Origin: Apium graveolens
Lineage: Eukaryota; Streptophyta; Magnoliopsida; Apiales; Apiaceae
Assembly: GCF_009905375.1 (NCBI RefSeq)
Contig: NC_133648.1
Span: forward strand, 306,668,565 to 306,732,564
DNA: 64,000 nt
Reading direction: 5' to 3'
Under the pieces are notes generated by a model, which was not told the origin of the DNA, did no database searches, and saw only the letters and a program-made list of their open reading frames with translations. Positions 10,891 through 24,072 of this stretch are shown here, piece by piece; within the stretch, counting starts at the first letter, position 1; each line of letters opens with the position of its first letter. The position numbers and the translations under genes were made by a program.

Positions 10891-13800
10891 TGTAACAGCC
10901 CAAATCCGGGGTCAAGATTTGGTGTCACTAAACAGTCTTTACATAATTTAAAATAATATACAAATGACCCCTTAAATCCAGATTGTTTACAGGTTATGGT
11001 AAGAAAAATGAATCTAACCTTCTACAATTCGCGATAACTAAAATACAAGTTTTAATACCTTCGCACTAATTCCCTTGTATTATTTTTCTAACATCTTCAT
11101 CCTCTTGCAGCGGAGATCTTTCTAACTTCTGCCGTCTATTTAAAGTTATTCACTTTTATCCTTATTTGTTTCTAAAAAAATAAGAATTTACAAATCAAGA
11201 GTGAGCCAAAAATGCCCAGCAAGTATATAACTGAGTTCCAAATATCAATATCAAAGGAAAATTTCCGGATAAAATCTTTAAATAATTTAGAAAATTTTAT
11301 TTATTTGAGGCAGTTGAGCGAATAAACATTGGTTGTTACCAGCCCTTAATTATAAATAAAAAGTGACAAGCAATTCCAAGATTCATCTCCTGAATCAGGG
11401 TTTTGTCCGGATTTGGAATCATAAAACTTTTCGAGAAAGAATGTCGTTAATGGAGATCAACAATAAATTAGACTGGACACTAGTTCACACTCATACCCTG
11501 CTGATCAGTCATGATATATTGTAGAGCTATACTCATCCGTATAGATCCATTCGGGTACCCAGGCACTATCGCCCAAGGGTCCGGTCCATCCCCGACCCAT
11601 AGGGTCCAGCTCATCACTGGCCCTCACAGTAACCATCCAGCCCATAGATTATTTTGATGTCAATCATTTTGATTTCAAAACATCCCAATTCAGGGTCCGC
11701 AAATAACCCGGAAGAATAGGTATTTGCTCGAGAGATCAATCGATAATATAGGAACAATAATGAAATGAGCTTGCATAATTGAGAGTAATTGCAGTAAAAT
11801 ATAAAACAGTTAACTATTCTGAACTTTGAATAGGAATGAAGTATTTGCAGTATGTTACGAGCACAATAAGGAATACTTTCCTTGATAAACTTTAACCACT
11901 ATTACTGGTAGACTTTGGTTCAATTTGAACATTCGGCTTTATCGTCAAACCACTACCCTATTCTGGATACGATCCCAACACCCAGGTCCTTCGATTGGAA
12001 CCTTGCTAGGCTCGACAACTAACCACTAGATCGTTCTTAGTCCGATGTCAATCCTCGGGCCTCCCGACTAGGACCTATAGGGTTGAAATACCCTAATTCA
12101 GATAATCGTTTAAGCTTAACATAATATCACTATCACTTTTACCCATACGATTTCATATCCCGACTCGTATTTATATGTATTATTGAAATACACATAACAA
12201 TTATGGTTTACATCTTCGAAACTCGGTTCGGTATATATTTTCGAAAAGTATGTATACTCGTCGTTTTGAAAAATAGGGTAATCGACTTTTTATAAAAAAA
12301 TCTTGTCTCAACACGTAATCAAGTTTCGTAAAATATAATTATATATCCTCGTTCGACTTCTCCGATAATTATAGGTTACTTTCCCATTTTTACGGAGTTA
12401 ATTTGTCAAAAATAGGGCAGCGTTTCCTTTATTTATCGGCCTACCCGTCAAAACAATTCGATGTCAAATCACAACAACAACTGCAACAACAATCCAATTC
12501 ACCAATCCCAACCACCGATACAAATTCAATTATTAATTAATCATTTTTGTTTTGAACCTAACTTCTCGAACTAATCTATTTAATTTATAAACGTAGGACT
12601 TAGATAAAAATCATCACCGTCCACCGTCGGCTCACCGAGGCTCATCGCTGACGGCGGTAAAATTCGCGGGTACCCGATTAATTCGGGTTTCCGACACGAA
12701 TCTCACTGATTAATTAATTTTTTTTATAATTTCCTCCATGAACTTTTATTTATTTCACGTATATTGTTCAATTACTTTCCTGCAGAAAACAAATTTAAAA
12801 TATTAAAATTTCCGAAATCAAGCAGGCCACACGCGCGTAACACGCACGCACACCAAATACACCACAATCAGAAACAACAGAGCACCGGCGGAGATAGGCC
12901 GGAAAAAGAAACACAGGCGGCAAAAACAAAACGGAACAGGGGCGGCACCAAGGCCACAGACAACACAACAACAATCTGAATTATACATATATTTATATAT
13001 ATACAGATATGTATGTATACTGCAAATCGGAGCCACCAACAATCAGGGCAACTTACCGGAAAATAAAAGAAACCAGACGGTGACCATTCACTGGAAAAAG
13101 AAGGGGAAAACGGGGAAAACGGAAACAGGGGAAAAGAAAAGGAAAACAAGAGAGGAGAGACGAGAGGGAGACTGAGAGGAAGAGATAGAATTAAGAGATT
13201 ACAGAGAGGTGAAGAAGGCGGTGGTGTGGCTGTGGGTGTTTTTATTTCGTATATTTTTTTTTGCATGTTATCCACACGTAGCATTTTACTACCCACCAGC
13301 CTGGTTTTGACTCGAGTTTGATTAATACACGATACTATTACAAATCGAAACACGTCGAGATAATTCCAAAATACTCTGAAAATTTTCAGAATAATTAAAA
13401 ACTGTAAGAATAGAATTTTCATAATTTTTAATTTTTTTTAAAACATCTTTGGAACACAATTTATATCCGCTTTTAACTATTTAAGGAACAAATGTACATG
13501 TAATTTTTGATCCGAACAATTTCTGAAATAATCTTAAAATTTTTAAAATATTAAAAACTTAATAAAATATGAGTTTCATAATTTTTAATGCATTCTGGAA
13601 TATAATATTAAATTTATAATTTAATGCAATCAGAAAATCATTCAGGAGTATATAATTGATAGAATATTGATTTCTGAATTTTATAAATTCCTAAAAATTA
13701 TAAAGCAACAAAAATAAATTTAAAACCAATTTTAGTATTTATTAGAATAAATATTCAATAAAATCACTTTAAAAGCAAAATAAATTCCATACAATTTAAT

Positions 13801-14527
13801 AATTAATTATACAAATAATCTTCATACCAACAAATCACACACAATTAATTATAAAACAACGCACGGCTGACAGAACCATCACATATTTTATTTATTTAAT
13901 AATTCGATGATTACATGTACATATCGGATCCGAAAATAGATTACTTAGCCGCTAATTAACTATATAACGATATGATATTATACCATATTTGGATAATTAT
14001 CAAATCATAGCCTCTTATAAAATACTTTATACAAGAATAGGGTAATAATACCTCGCCTTTCGAGAATACGGGTTTTATCGATCTATAAAATAATTAGCAT
14101 ATCGAAAATTTTATGCCGGGTCTCGTACATGTTAAACCGTACCCCGGATCGAAAAAGTCAAAGTACGGAAAGTGTTCAGAATTATCAAATTAGGTTAGGA
14201 TGGAGTTTTCTGAAGAGTTTCGGGTTGTAAAAATGCAAAAAGGTTGAAGTGGAACGATTTCTGATTCTAAAAAGTAATTTTATAATTACGTAAAAATAAT
14301 CATTATTAATTCTATAAATCCTTATAAAATCACATAATAATCCAAAAATTCCTAGAAAATATCAAACTCTTCTATATTTTATTCTGGATAATTAAAATTT
14401 AAAATATCCTAATTTTATCAGATATAAACACCCAAATATTACTATAAATCATCAAATAATTCACCAAAATTCACATAATAATTATTTATTAATAAAATAA
14501 ATTACACGATATTTCCCGGATATTACA
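10891..14527 (-). repeat. G2 left LTR (3' LTR on element strand)
   Basis: 3637 bp, from TGTAACAGCC to GGATATTACA on the plus strand. Homologous over its length to 20141-23812. It contains a GA-rich block (about 13080-13210), which is CT-rich on the element strand and gives spurious small frames. It lacks the TA expansion and the 37-bp duplication seen in the other LTR. Confidence 0.9.
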
Positions 14528-14547
14528 TCCTTTCCCCCTTAAAAGGA
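14528..14547 (-). other. polypurine tract of G2
   Basis: On the minus strand the purine run AAGGGGGAAAGGA immediately precedes LTR start TGTAATATCC. It fixes the minus orientation of the element. Confidence 0.8.
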
Positions 14548-17500
14548 TTTTGTCCTCAGAATCATACTAAGGAACAGACAATGATACTTTTCAAGTATCC
14601 TACTTAGAATTTCTCAGAACTCATCACTTTAATCACTACTCTACAGTCTCCTACCGACATCAAATCTGTCAGTTGCTCATGCAACTCAACTCAATCTTTA
14701 CTTCATACATTTGGAGCTAAATTATTCTTCCTGGTTGTACACAAATAAATGTCTTGTGAACTCGTTATACCTGTAACAACAAGGCCAACTCATTCGCAAT
14801 CGTTCTATCTATCTCATTATCTCAAAGGACTAACTTAATTTATACTAATCTTCTTTTCTTCTTAATTCTAATAATTTGTGCTCATGAATGCCTCTCATTT
14901 TCACTGAATGTTCTACTTTACTTTCCATGTCTCTTCCTGTTTGATTAGCCTGACCTATGCTCGTTTTCAATCTATTCGAGAACCTTTAATCGGTCTCTAA
15001 ATGTCCTAAGTCCATTCTAAAATTTAAAATTAAATAGAAAATCTCAATAATTGCATTTAGCTCACTACTTAATCACTATCAAATATATCCATTGGGCGAG
15101 AATCTTTAACTACCTGAAAGAAAATATCTTAATTTGGATACCTTTCCCGTACAATATAGCCTAATTTATTATTTATTTAACTCCAGGGAATCCCGATAAA
15201 AATTTTAGCACAATGCTTTTCTCTGACGTTTCGCCACATATAACGTTCCTTCTTTTCCTTACGCCACATTACCCGAAAGTCATCTTCTATCTTTATGCCA
15301 TGTATCATATTCTCGGAGTAACTTAAATTTTCCGAGTTGTCATGATTTAACCAACTCTTATCTCTTACTTCTGCCTTATTTGTGCCTATCTATTCATGAA
15401 TAGTATATCTTATTTCGGTTCAGCACGGTTTATAGCGTTTCCCACACTTTTGCCACATATTAATCAAATAATAATATCGGTAAATTACAATTCATACTTG
15501 CATCCGACAACATGCTACCATCTCCTTGAAACAATATCAAACTTACTTCTCGGGTAAAGTGTTTAACAATAAAAGAATAATCAGGTTTGCTTAACCTATT
15601 CCTAGCTTCCAAATAGCGATTTCTTTGTCTCTGGTTTTCAAGTGATTTTACTATGTCACCCCTTAACGAACTATATTCATTTTGAAATCATTACAATATC
15701 ATGTTCACCTCTTTGATGCAGGTTTTGGTTTCAATTACTTACATGTCCTCTCCTTTCAAAACCGAACTCTTGATACTGATACTCATTTTGTTGTCATATC
15801 AAATTAGGTATCAGTACGAACTTTGATGCTCACAACATCCCATACTCAACATCAATCATTTATACTAAAACCACCTTTGATATTTAGCAACAAAGTAAGT
15901 ATCAGCATAAATCAAAACTGCATTTCATCTTTTATTCAGAACAGAATTGGTTGATAAATCATTTATTCTATGATTAATAAAATAATTTAGAAACAATAGT
16001 TTAGATTGGAACCAATTATATTTTATGTTGTTCCTGATGATCAGTCACGAAATAGCACCGGTATCCCGCAACCACACGGTACCTATAGGGTGCCAAAAAA
16101 GGCATACATTCGCCACCAATACCTTTGTTTAATCTTCCCTGTTTACGCGCACTATTTGAATGAAATTCATATCCTCAATTATCGGCGTTTCACTTCATTC
16201 TCACATCAGTTCTGGCACAACTGACGTTCACAGCTTGCTTATATCCTGGGCTGTTTTATAAAATTTCTTTATCATCCTTTTGATTCCACTTCTTTTCTTA
16301 ATTAATTCTCCATTCTTATCATTCATTATCTCTTTTAAATATAAGAAATCTCTTTTTCTTGATAATACTAATCTGATCATTATTAGATAAGTCATTTCTG
16401 GAGTTAACACTGGAATGAAGGCTTTTATTTATAATATTTAAATTCTTACTAACAAAATTATCAAAATTCATCAGTAGTTATTTTCTTAGTCTCGCTTAAA
16501 TCATCACTGATCGCATATTTGGCTTCCCCAATTGATCAACATTTCTTTTTCCTGAGTTCACACGCGGACTTCGTCAGTCTCTGTCTTACATCGGATACTT
16601 GGATTTGCGAGTTTCCCAGTATTTCACAATATTTTCCATTAAATCATCATTCGATATAGGTATGCATTTAAGTCCTTCCGGGAACGCTATTACAGATGAT
16701 AAAATCTCTTTGTTTTGTCTTAAACATTCAGTTCTTGAAAACGTTCTTCTTGTTTATTGCAAAGGCCTATTCATCTAGATAAAACCGCGCACATGCCTGC
16801 AGTAACATCACGCTAATTCTACTAAATTTCTAATTTTTGCTAATGCCATTACTTCCTTAAAATTACTGATTGCTTTGATTTCGGATCTGAAAATCATGTT
16901 AGAATTTGACTTAATCTAATTGGAATCGATCTCCATTTAACTGACCATTAGTTGGTAAAGTTAATCAATTAACTCTTTTAACTGATCAATTAAACCAAAT
17001 ACTGACTAACTAACTGGAATCAAAGACCAATTATATAAAGTCGGTTTGGTCATAACAATCTTTCTCAAGAACCGAGATCGCAATCATTTGGAGTACCAAT
17101 GGGAATCTCAATAACATATGAAATTATACTTTTTATCCTTAAAAGTACGGTAATTTCTGAAAATTTGGGCAGCACTTCCCCTATATTATTGACTACCAGT
17201 CGGACTCAAGCCGACACCATCAACCAACCAAACAATCCACAAGCATATCGATCCACTTCCATCCACCAAACTCATCAATTCACCATAATTCAAAATATAT
17301 CATTTTGATCAGCATATGTACTATTAACTGGCATAACATATATCTTTTGAATTGGACTAAGGTCTTAAACCAACAATGATTAATATCACCATACCCTTTT
17401 CTCAATCCTTTCAGAATATTACTAAATATTATTAATGTACTTAAAATTATCTTGTTGTTTCTCAAAAATTATATTTCACGATTCTTTTAACTTATTTCTT

Positions 17501-20121
17501 TCCATTACTAATTGTGTATAGTTACTTTTAAGAATTATGCCGCATCCTTCAACTAATCACACCAATCCTCTATCTTTAACGATACACATTTAATTTCATT
17601 AATTAATCTGTTTATCTTTTAATAACCACGCATGGTCTCCATTATCATCATCACAATCTGGTAAAAACTCAATTAGTTTTGGAACATTACTCCTTAAAAA
17701 AATTCATAGTTGAATCATCATTCCTTCATCTCCATTTTTTTCCCGTATCAAACTTTCGCCGCCGGCTTGGGTAGGGGTATTAAATTTACCATACTCATTT
17801 ACTCAAGTTAGAGAACCTAAAAATTCCTTGAAGAACGCGTTCAAAATTTGTTCGCAGTTAAAATTTCTTCGATCTTGAATTTTCATGGCAAGTATCTTCC
17901 CATGACGAAGGGATGCTTCACGTATTAATTGCCTGTCTGAGTCATTGTTCAGAATTCCTTAATCTTCGGTTCTCATCCCGACAGTTTTTTCTGATGTACA
18001 CAGTTTTACTTCCTTATTTTATAATTAATTTATTTATTACGGTTCACTAACTATTCATTTCACGTTGAAATCTTCTGATTTGAAGTGCATCGCGTTAATG
18101 CAATCTACCTTACTGATGAGATCCTCATAACAAGAACAACTGTCTGACTTGATGTCTTTGCCTCGACCACGTTATCGGTGAATTCGTTCTTCTTTACCCG
18201 CAAATGTCCACCATTTATTGGCTTGCCATCATATCTACATTCGACATATAATTCTACCTGTCACACGGGACTATTCCATTTCTTTCGAAATGGTCAAAGA
18301 ATAGACTTTATAAGAGGAGAATTTGTGTATATGATTTTGATTGAAAAACTGGGTAACGAATAACAATGCAATAAAACAATTGGGAGAATCTGTAAGTCAA
18401 GAAATTGAAGGAAGAAGAATGAATAAAAATTTAGATATAAATGAGACAACCATATTCGTACTCGAGATGGCCAGTCTTTCATACTATATGGCATACAGCA
18501 CATGAATAGGTGGCGTCCCACCCGACTCTTCGTCATTTCGACAAAGCGTCACACCACAACACTGTTTGTCTCAATCAGGAATCAATAATTTGAGAAAAGG
18601 AATAATTCAGACGGAATACAATAAATTTTCTTTCATTTTCGCCTCATATAATTTGTCGATAAGAGAAGCTGATACGTATTCAAGAATCAAGAAGAACATA
18701 TGTTATCATATTAGAGAAAAGAATGACTTTGTTGGTCACCGTCCCCGCTTCACTTAAAATATACCTTCAAGGATCATTCGAATAATAGATTCACAATTTT
18801 GGTCACATCATAACTTCGGAATATCGTCTGGAAATACCTTCACATCAAATATTTTAATGATTCGATCATAAACGCGTCCTTACGACATTTATAATTACTG
18901 CTTCCGATTTTATCTATGCCGCGTAGAATAACCATTGATCACGCAACGCCTCAACTTCGTCGATAGGAATATTATTCTTCTCCAATCATCTGGAGGATTC
19001 TTCCATTTCCATCAATCATCCTCTGTCTGTTTGATTCACGAATCTTGTTAAATTTTAGTAATTTCATGAATTGGGTAAAAAATGTTTTTAACATATTAAT
19101 TCAATCATTAATATTATTAAACAAAGTTTACGCTCGTCTTTCACGGAAAACTTTAAACTTCCTTCTTGCTAGTGGGTCTACTTGGTCTTCCGAACTAGCA
19201 ACACTGAGTCTAGATCCATTATCCTTTTAGGTCATTTTCTTCTTGTAATAACAAGAACTTAAATAGTAATTCGACAACCACATTGCAAAACTCATTTTGT
19301 GCAAAGATATTCTGAAAGTTTATTAAGAAAAATCTTCTTCTTTTTTTGAAAACTTGTTTTAAAATTTTGAAAAGCAGACATTTGGTTGTCATTACTATGT
19401 AAGTTACTCGCTATTCTTATAATCCACTAATGAGACATCTAGTTAAAGGAACTCTCATGTACGGGTCTCCCCACTTCGGTGTATTTCCTATTTCTCCTTG
19501 GATTCTTTTCGCATTTATTGGTCGACGAAACTTCAAGTTACCGTTGTATATTATTATATTCGTAACTCTAACCCAATGCTGACGTCTGCCACTGTCTTGG
19601 ATATTATCATCGTCGTTCTTGACATTATACTTACAACCACACATGCAATTCGATGTTCTGTCTGTAGATAGCATCGTACCTTCTTGCTAGCCTTAATTAT
19701 ACCTAATATGGTAAAGCTCATTCCTTGCGCAGTGCCTAATAAGTGATAAGAATCTTCTCGTGACGGTGGTGCCTTTGGAACTTGCAACTTTGGCTCTTCA
19801 TCAGCTTCCATCAACTCGTTGCCTCCAGCGTGGAGCTTGTCCTGTTACCTAATTTTAAGTTAAATCGTACTAAAACTCACCTAGCTTCCCTTACACGAAG
19901 TTCTCACAAGAATCAACCGCATTTTCTTTAAAACCACATGAAAGTAGGGTAACATACCCAGTCTTCGTCGAGCTGTCGACTCCTCATTACTATAGGATCT
20001 GAGAACTCAATATATTTATAGAGTTGTTATGTTCACCTTACACTTTCCTCAACAATCCTATCTTTTACGGTCTATAACTCATATCTTACTCTCACTTATT
20101 CTTATTTCAGGGACCAAAACC

Positions 20122-20139
20122 TGTTGCTCTGATGCCAAC
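20122..20139 (-). other. primer-binding site of G2 (initiator tRNA-Met type)
   Basis: On the minus strand TTGGCATCAGAGC follows the LTR end after one or two bases. It differs by one base from TGGTATCAGAGC, the site complementary to plant initiator tRNA-Met used by most Ty3-gypsy elements. Confidence 0.8.
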
Positions 20140-20140
20140 T

Positions 20141-22549
20141 TGTAACAGCCCAAATCCGGGATCAAGATTTGGTATCACTAAACAATCTTTATATAATTTA
20201 AAATAATATACAAATGACCCCTTAAATCCGGATCGTTTACATGTTATGGTATGAAACAAGAATCTAACCTTCTGCAATTCACTATAACTAAAATACAAGT
20301 TTTAACACCTTCGCACTAATTCCTTTATGTTATTTTTCTAACATTTTCATCCTCTTGCAGCGGAGATCTTTCTAACTTCTGTCGTCTATTAAAAGTTATT
20401 CACTTTTATCCTCATTTGTTTCTGAAAGAACTAAGAATTTACAAAGCAAGAGTGAGCCAAAAATGCCCAGCAAGTATATAACTGAGTTCCAAACGTCAAT
20501 ATCAAAGGAAAATTTCCGTACAAAATCTTTAAATAATTTTAGACAATTCTATTTATTTAAGGGAGTTGAGCGAATAAACATTGGCTGTTACCAGCCCTTA
20601 ATCCTAATCAAAAGTGACAAGCAATTTCCAGATTCATCTCCTGAATCAGGGTTTTGTCCAGATTTGGAATCATAAAACTTTTCAAGAAAGAATGTCGTTA
20701 ATGGCGATCAACAATAATTTAGACTGGACACTAGTTCACACTCATACCCTGCTGATCAGTCAAGATATAGTGTAGATTTATACCCATCCGTATAGATCCA
20801 TTCGGGTACCCAGGCACTATCGCCCAAAGGTCTGGTCCATCCCTGGCCCATAGGATCCAGCTCATCAATGGCCCTCACAGTAACCATCCAGCCCGTAGAG
20901 TATTTTGATGTCAATCATTTCGATTTCAAAACATCCCAATTCAGGGTCCGCAAATAACCCAGAAGAATAGGTATTTTCTCGAGAAATCAATCGATAATAT
21001 AGGAACAATAATGAAAGGAGCTTGCATAATTGAGAGTAATTGCAGCGAAATATAAAACAATTAACTATTCTGAACTTAGAATAGGAATGAAGTATTTGCA
21101 GTATGTTACGAGCACAGTAAGGAATACTTTCCTTGATAAGCTTTAACCACTATTACTGGTAGACTTTGGTTCAATTTGAACGTTCGGCTTTATCGTCAAA
21201 CCACTACCCTATTCTAGATACGATCCCAACACCCAGGTCCTTCGATTGGAACCTTGCCAGGCTCGACAACTAACCACTTGATCATTCTTAGTCCGATGTC
21301 AATCCTCGGGCCTCCCGACTAGGACCTACAGGGTTGAAATACCCCAATTCAGATAATTGTTTAAGCTTAACATAATATCACTATCACTTCTACCCATACG
21401 ATTTCATATCCCGACTCGTATTTATATGTATTATTGAAATACACATAACAATTATGGTTCACATCTTCGAAACTCGGTTCGTTATTTGTTTTCGAAAAGT
21501 ATGTATACTCGTCGTTTTAAAAAATAGGGTAATCAACTTTTCATAAAAAAATCTTGTCTCAACATGTAATCAGGTTTTGTAAAATATAATTATAGATCCT
21601 CGTTCGACGTCTCCGATAATTATAGGTTACGTTCCCGTTTTTTCGGAATTAATTTCCCGAAAATCGGGCAGCGTTTCCTTTGTTTATCGGCTTACCCGTC
21701 GAAACAATTCGACGTCAAATCACAACAATAACCGCAACAACAATCCAATTCAACAATTCCAACCACCGATACAAACTCAATTATCAATTAATCATTTTTG
21801 TTTCGAACTAATCTATTTAATTTATAAACGTAGGACTCGAATAAAAATCATCACCGTCCACCGTCGGCTCGCCGAGGCTCATCGCCGACGGCGGTAAAAT
21901 TCGCGGGTACCCGAACTCATCGCCAACGGCGGTAAAATTCGCGGGTACCCGATTAATTCAGGTTTCTGACACGAATCTCACCGATTAATTAATTTTTTTT
22001 TATAATTTCATGCACGAACTTTTATTTATTTCACGTATATTATTCAATTACTTTCCTGCAGAAAACAAATTTAAAATATTAAAATTTCTGAAATCAAGCA
22101 GGCCACACGCGCGTAACACGCACGCACAATCAGAAACAATAGAGCTCCGGCAGAGATGGGCCGAAAAAAGAAACACAGGCCGCAAAAACGAAACGGAACT
22201 GGGGAGGCACTAAGGTCACAAACAACACAACAATAATCCGAATTATACATATATTTATATATATATACAGATATGTATGTATACTGCAAGCCGGAGCCAC
22301 CAACAATCAGGGCAACTTAACGGAAAATAAAAGAAACCAGAAGGCGACCTTTTACCGGAAAAAGAAAGGGAAACCGGGGAAAACGGAAACAGGGGGAAAA
22401 GAAAAGGAAAACAGGAGAGGAGGGACGAGAGGGATACTGAGAGGAAAAGTCAGGAGAGGCGAGAGAGACAATTGAGAGAGAGAAGATAGAATTGAGAGAT
22501 TACAGAGAGGTGAAGAAAGCGGTGGTGTGGCTGTGGGTGTTTTTATTTC

Positions 22550-22587
<38 letters not shown>

Positions 22588-23812
22588 TATTATTCACACG
22601 TAGCATTTTACTACCCACCAGCCTGGTTTTGACTAGAGTTTGATTAATACACGATACTATTACAAATCGAAACACGTCGGGATAATTCCAAAATACGCTG
22701 AAAATTTCCAGAATAATTAAAAACTATAAGAATAGAATTTTCATAATTTTTAATTTTTTTAAAACATCTTTGGAACACAATTTATATCCGCTTTTAACTA
22801 TTTAAGGAAAAAATAAAATTAATAAAATATGAGTTTCGTAATTTTTAACGTATTTTGGAATTCAATATTTAATTTATACTTTAATACAATCAGAAAATCA
22901 TTCAGGGGTAAATAATTGATAGAATATTGATTTCTGAATTTTATAAATTCCTAAAAATAATAAATAAAATTATAAAGCAACAAAAATAATTTTAAAACCA
23001 ATTTTAGTATTTATGAGAATAAATATTCAATAAAATCATTTTAAAAGAAAAATAAATTCCATACAATTTAATAATTAATTATACAAATAATCTTCGTACC
23101 AACAAATCACACATAATTAATAATAAAACAACGCACGGCTGACAGAACCATCACATATTTTATTTATTTAATAATTCGATGATTACATTTACATATCGGA
23201 TCCGAAAATAGATTACTTAGTCGTTAAGTAACTATATAACGATACGATTTTATACCAGATTTGGATAATTATCAAAACAGAGCCTTTTATAAAATACTTT
23301 ATACAAAAATAGGATAATAATACTCTCGCCTTTCGAGAATACGGGTTTTATCGATCTATAAAATAATTAGCGTATCGAAAATTTTACGCCGAGACTCGTA
23401 CAAGTCAAACCGTACCCCGGATCGAAAAAGTCAAAACACGGAAAGTATTCAGAATTATCAAATTGGGTGAGGAAGGAGTTTTCTGAAAAGTTTCGGGTTG
23501 TAAAAACGCAAACACGGTTGAAGTGAGACGATTTATGATTCTAAAAAGTAATTTTATAATTACGTAAAAATAATCATTATTAATTCTATAAATCCTTATA
23601 AAATCATATAATAATCTGAAAATTCCCAGAAAATACCAAACTCATCTATATTTTATTCCGGATAATTAAAATTTAAAATATCCTAATTTTATTAGATATA
23701 AACACCCAAATATTACTGTAAATCATCAAATAATTCACCAAAATTCACATAATAATCATATAATAATTATTTATTAATAAAAATAATTACACGATATTTT
23801 CCGGATATTACA
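20141..23812 (-). repeat. G2 right LTR (5' LTR on element strand)
   Basis: 3672 bp, homologous to 10891-14527. It differs by a 37-bp tandem duplication (about 21879-21952), a (TA)n tract at about 22551-22584, and scattered substitutions and short indels. The LTR ends are intact, with TGTAACAGCC at the left and GGATATTACA at the right. Confidence 0.9.
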
Positions 23813-24031
23813 TAAGTGCATGATTGTTATTAGCAAATCTTGTGATATATTGAAGCATGTTGATATGATATATACATACATGCCTGTTTTGAAATCTTGA
23901 TATTTCATTATCAATTCGATTGCTTATAAATGCATAATACATATGCTAGAGATAAGCAGTAATTGACTATACCCTTAGTCTAGGGGACCAAAATTGTACA
24001 TTTTTCTAAACCGGGAATCGATATTCCCGAG

Positions 24032-24072
<41 letters not shown>

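Larger units (their letters stand above)
14528..20140 (-). other. interior of G2, no recognisable coding
   Basis: 5613 bp between the LTRs. On the element strand it begins with the primer-binding site and ends with the polypurine tract. Frames on both strands are short (under 90 codons), and none shows zinc knuckles, a protease D-S/T-G, an RT x-x-DD or integrase motifs that I could read. The sequence before the polypurine tract resembles the usual end of pol, so it descends from a coding element. Either pol decayed completely or the element was non-autonomous. Confidence 0.65.
10891..23812 (-). mobile_element. long-LTR Ty3-gypsy-type element G2, possibly LARD-like
   Basis: Complete LTR element in minus orientation, 12.9 kb, nested in the 3' LTR of G1. 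It is flanked by a perfect 5-bp target duplication TAAGT (10886-10890 and 23813-23817). On its own strand, LTRs start TGTAATATCC and end GGGCTGTTACA. They occupy 10891-14527 (3' LTR) and 20141-23812 (5' LTR). The primer-binding site and polypurine tract sit just inside, as expected. LTR divergence in a ~190-bp sample counted by eye is about 8%, an old insertion. The 5.6-kb interior has no recognisable gag-pol frame. Confidence 0.9.

Noticed and set aside
12764..13422. Open frames of up to 184 codons in the G2 left LTR as a gene.
   Set aside because: They are low-complexity frames from a GA/CT-rich leader block, are not preserved as frames in the paired LTR, and lack any recognised domain.
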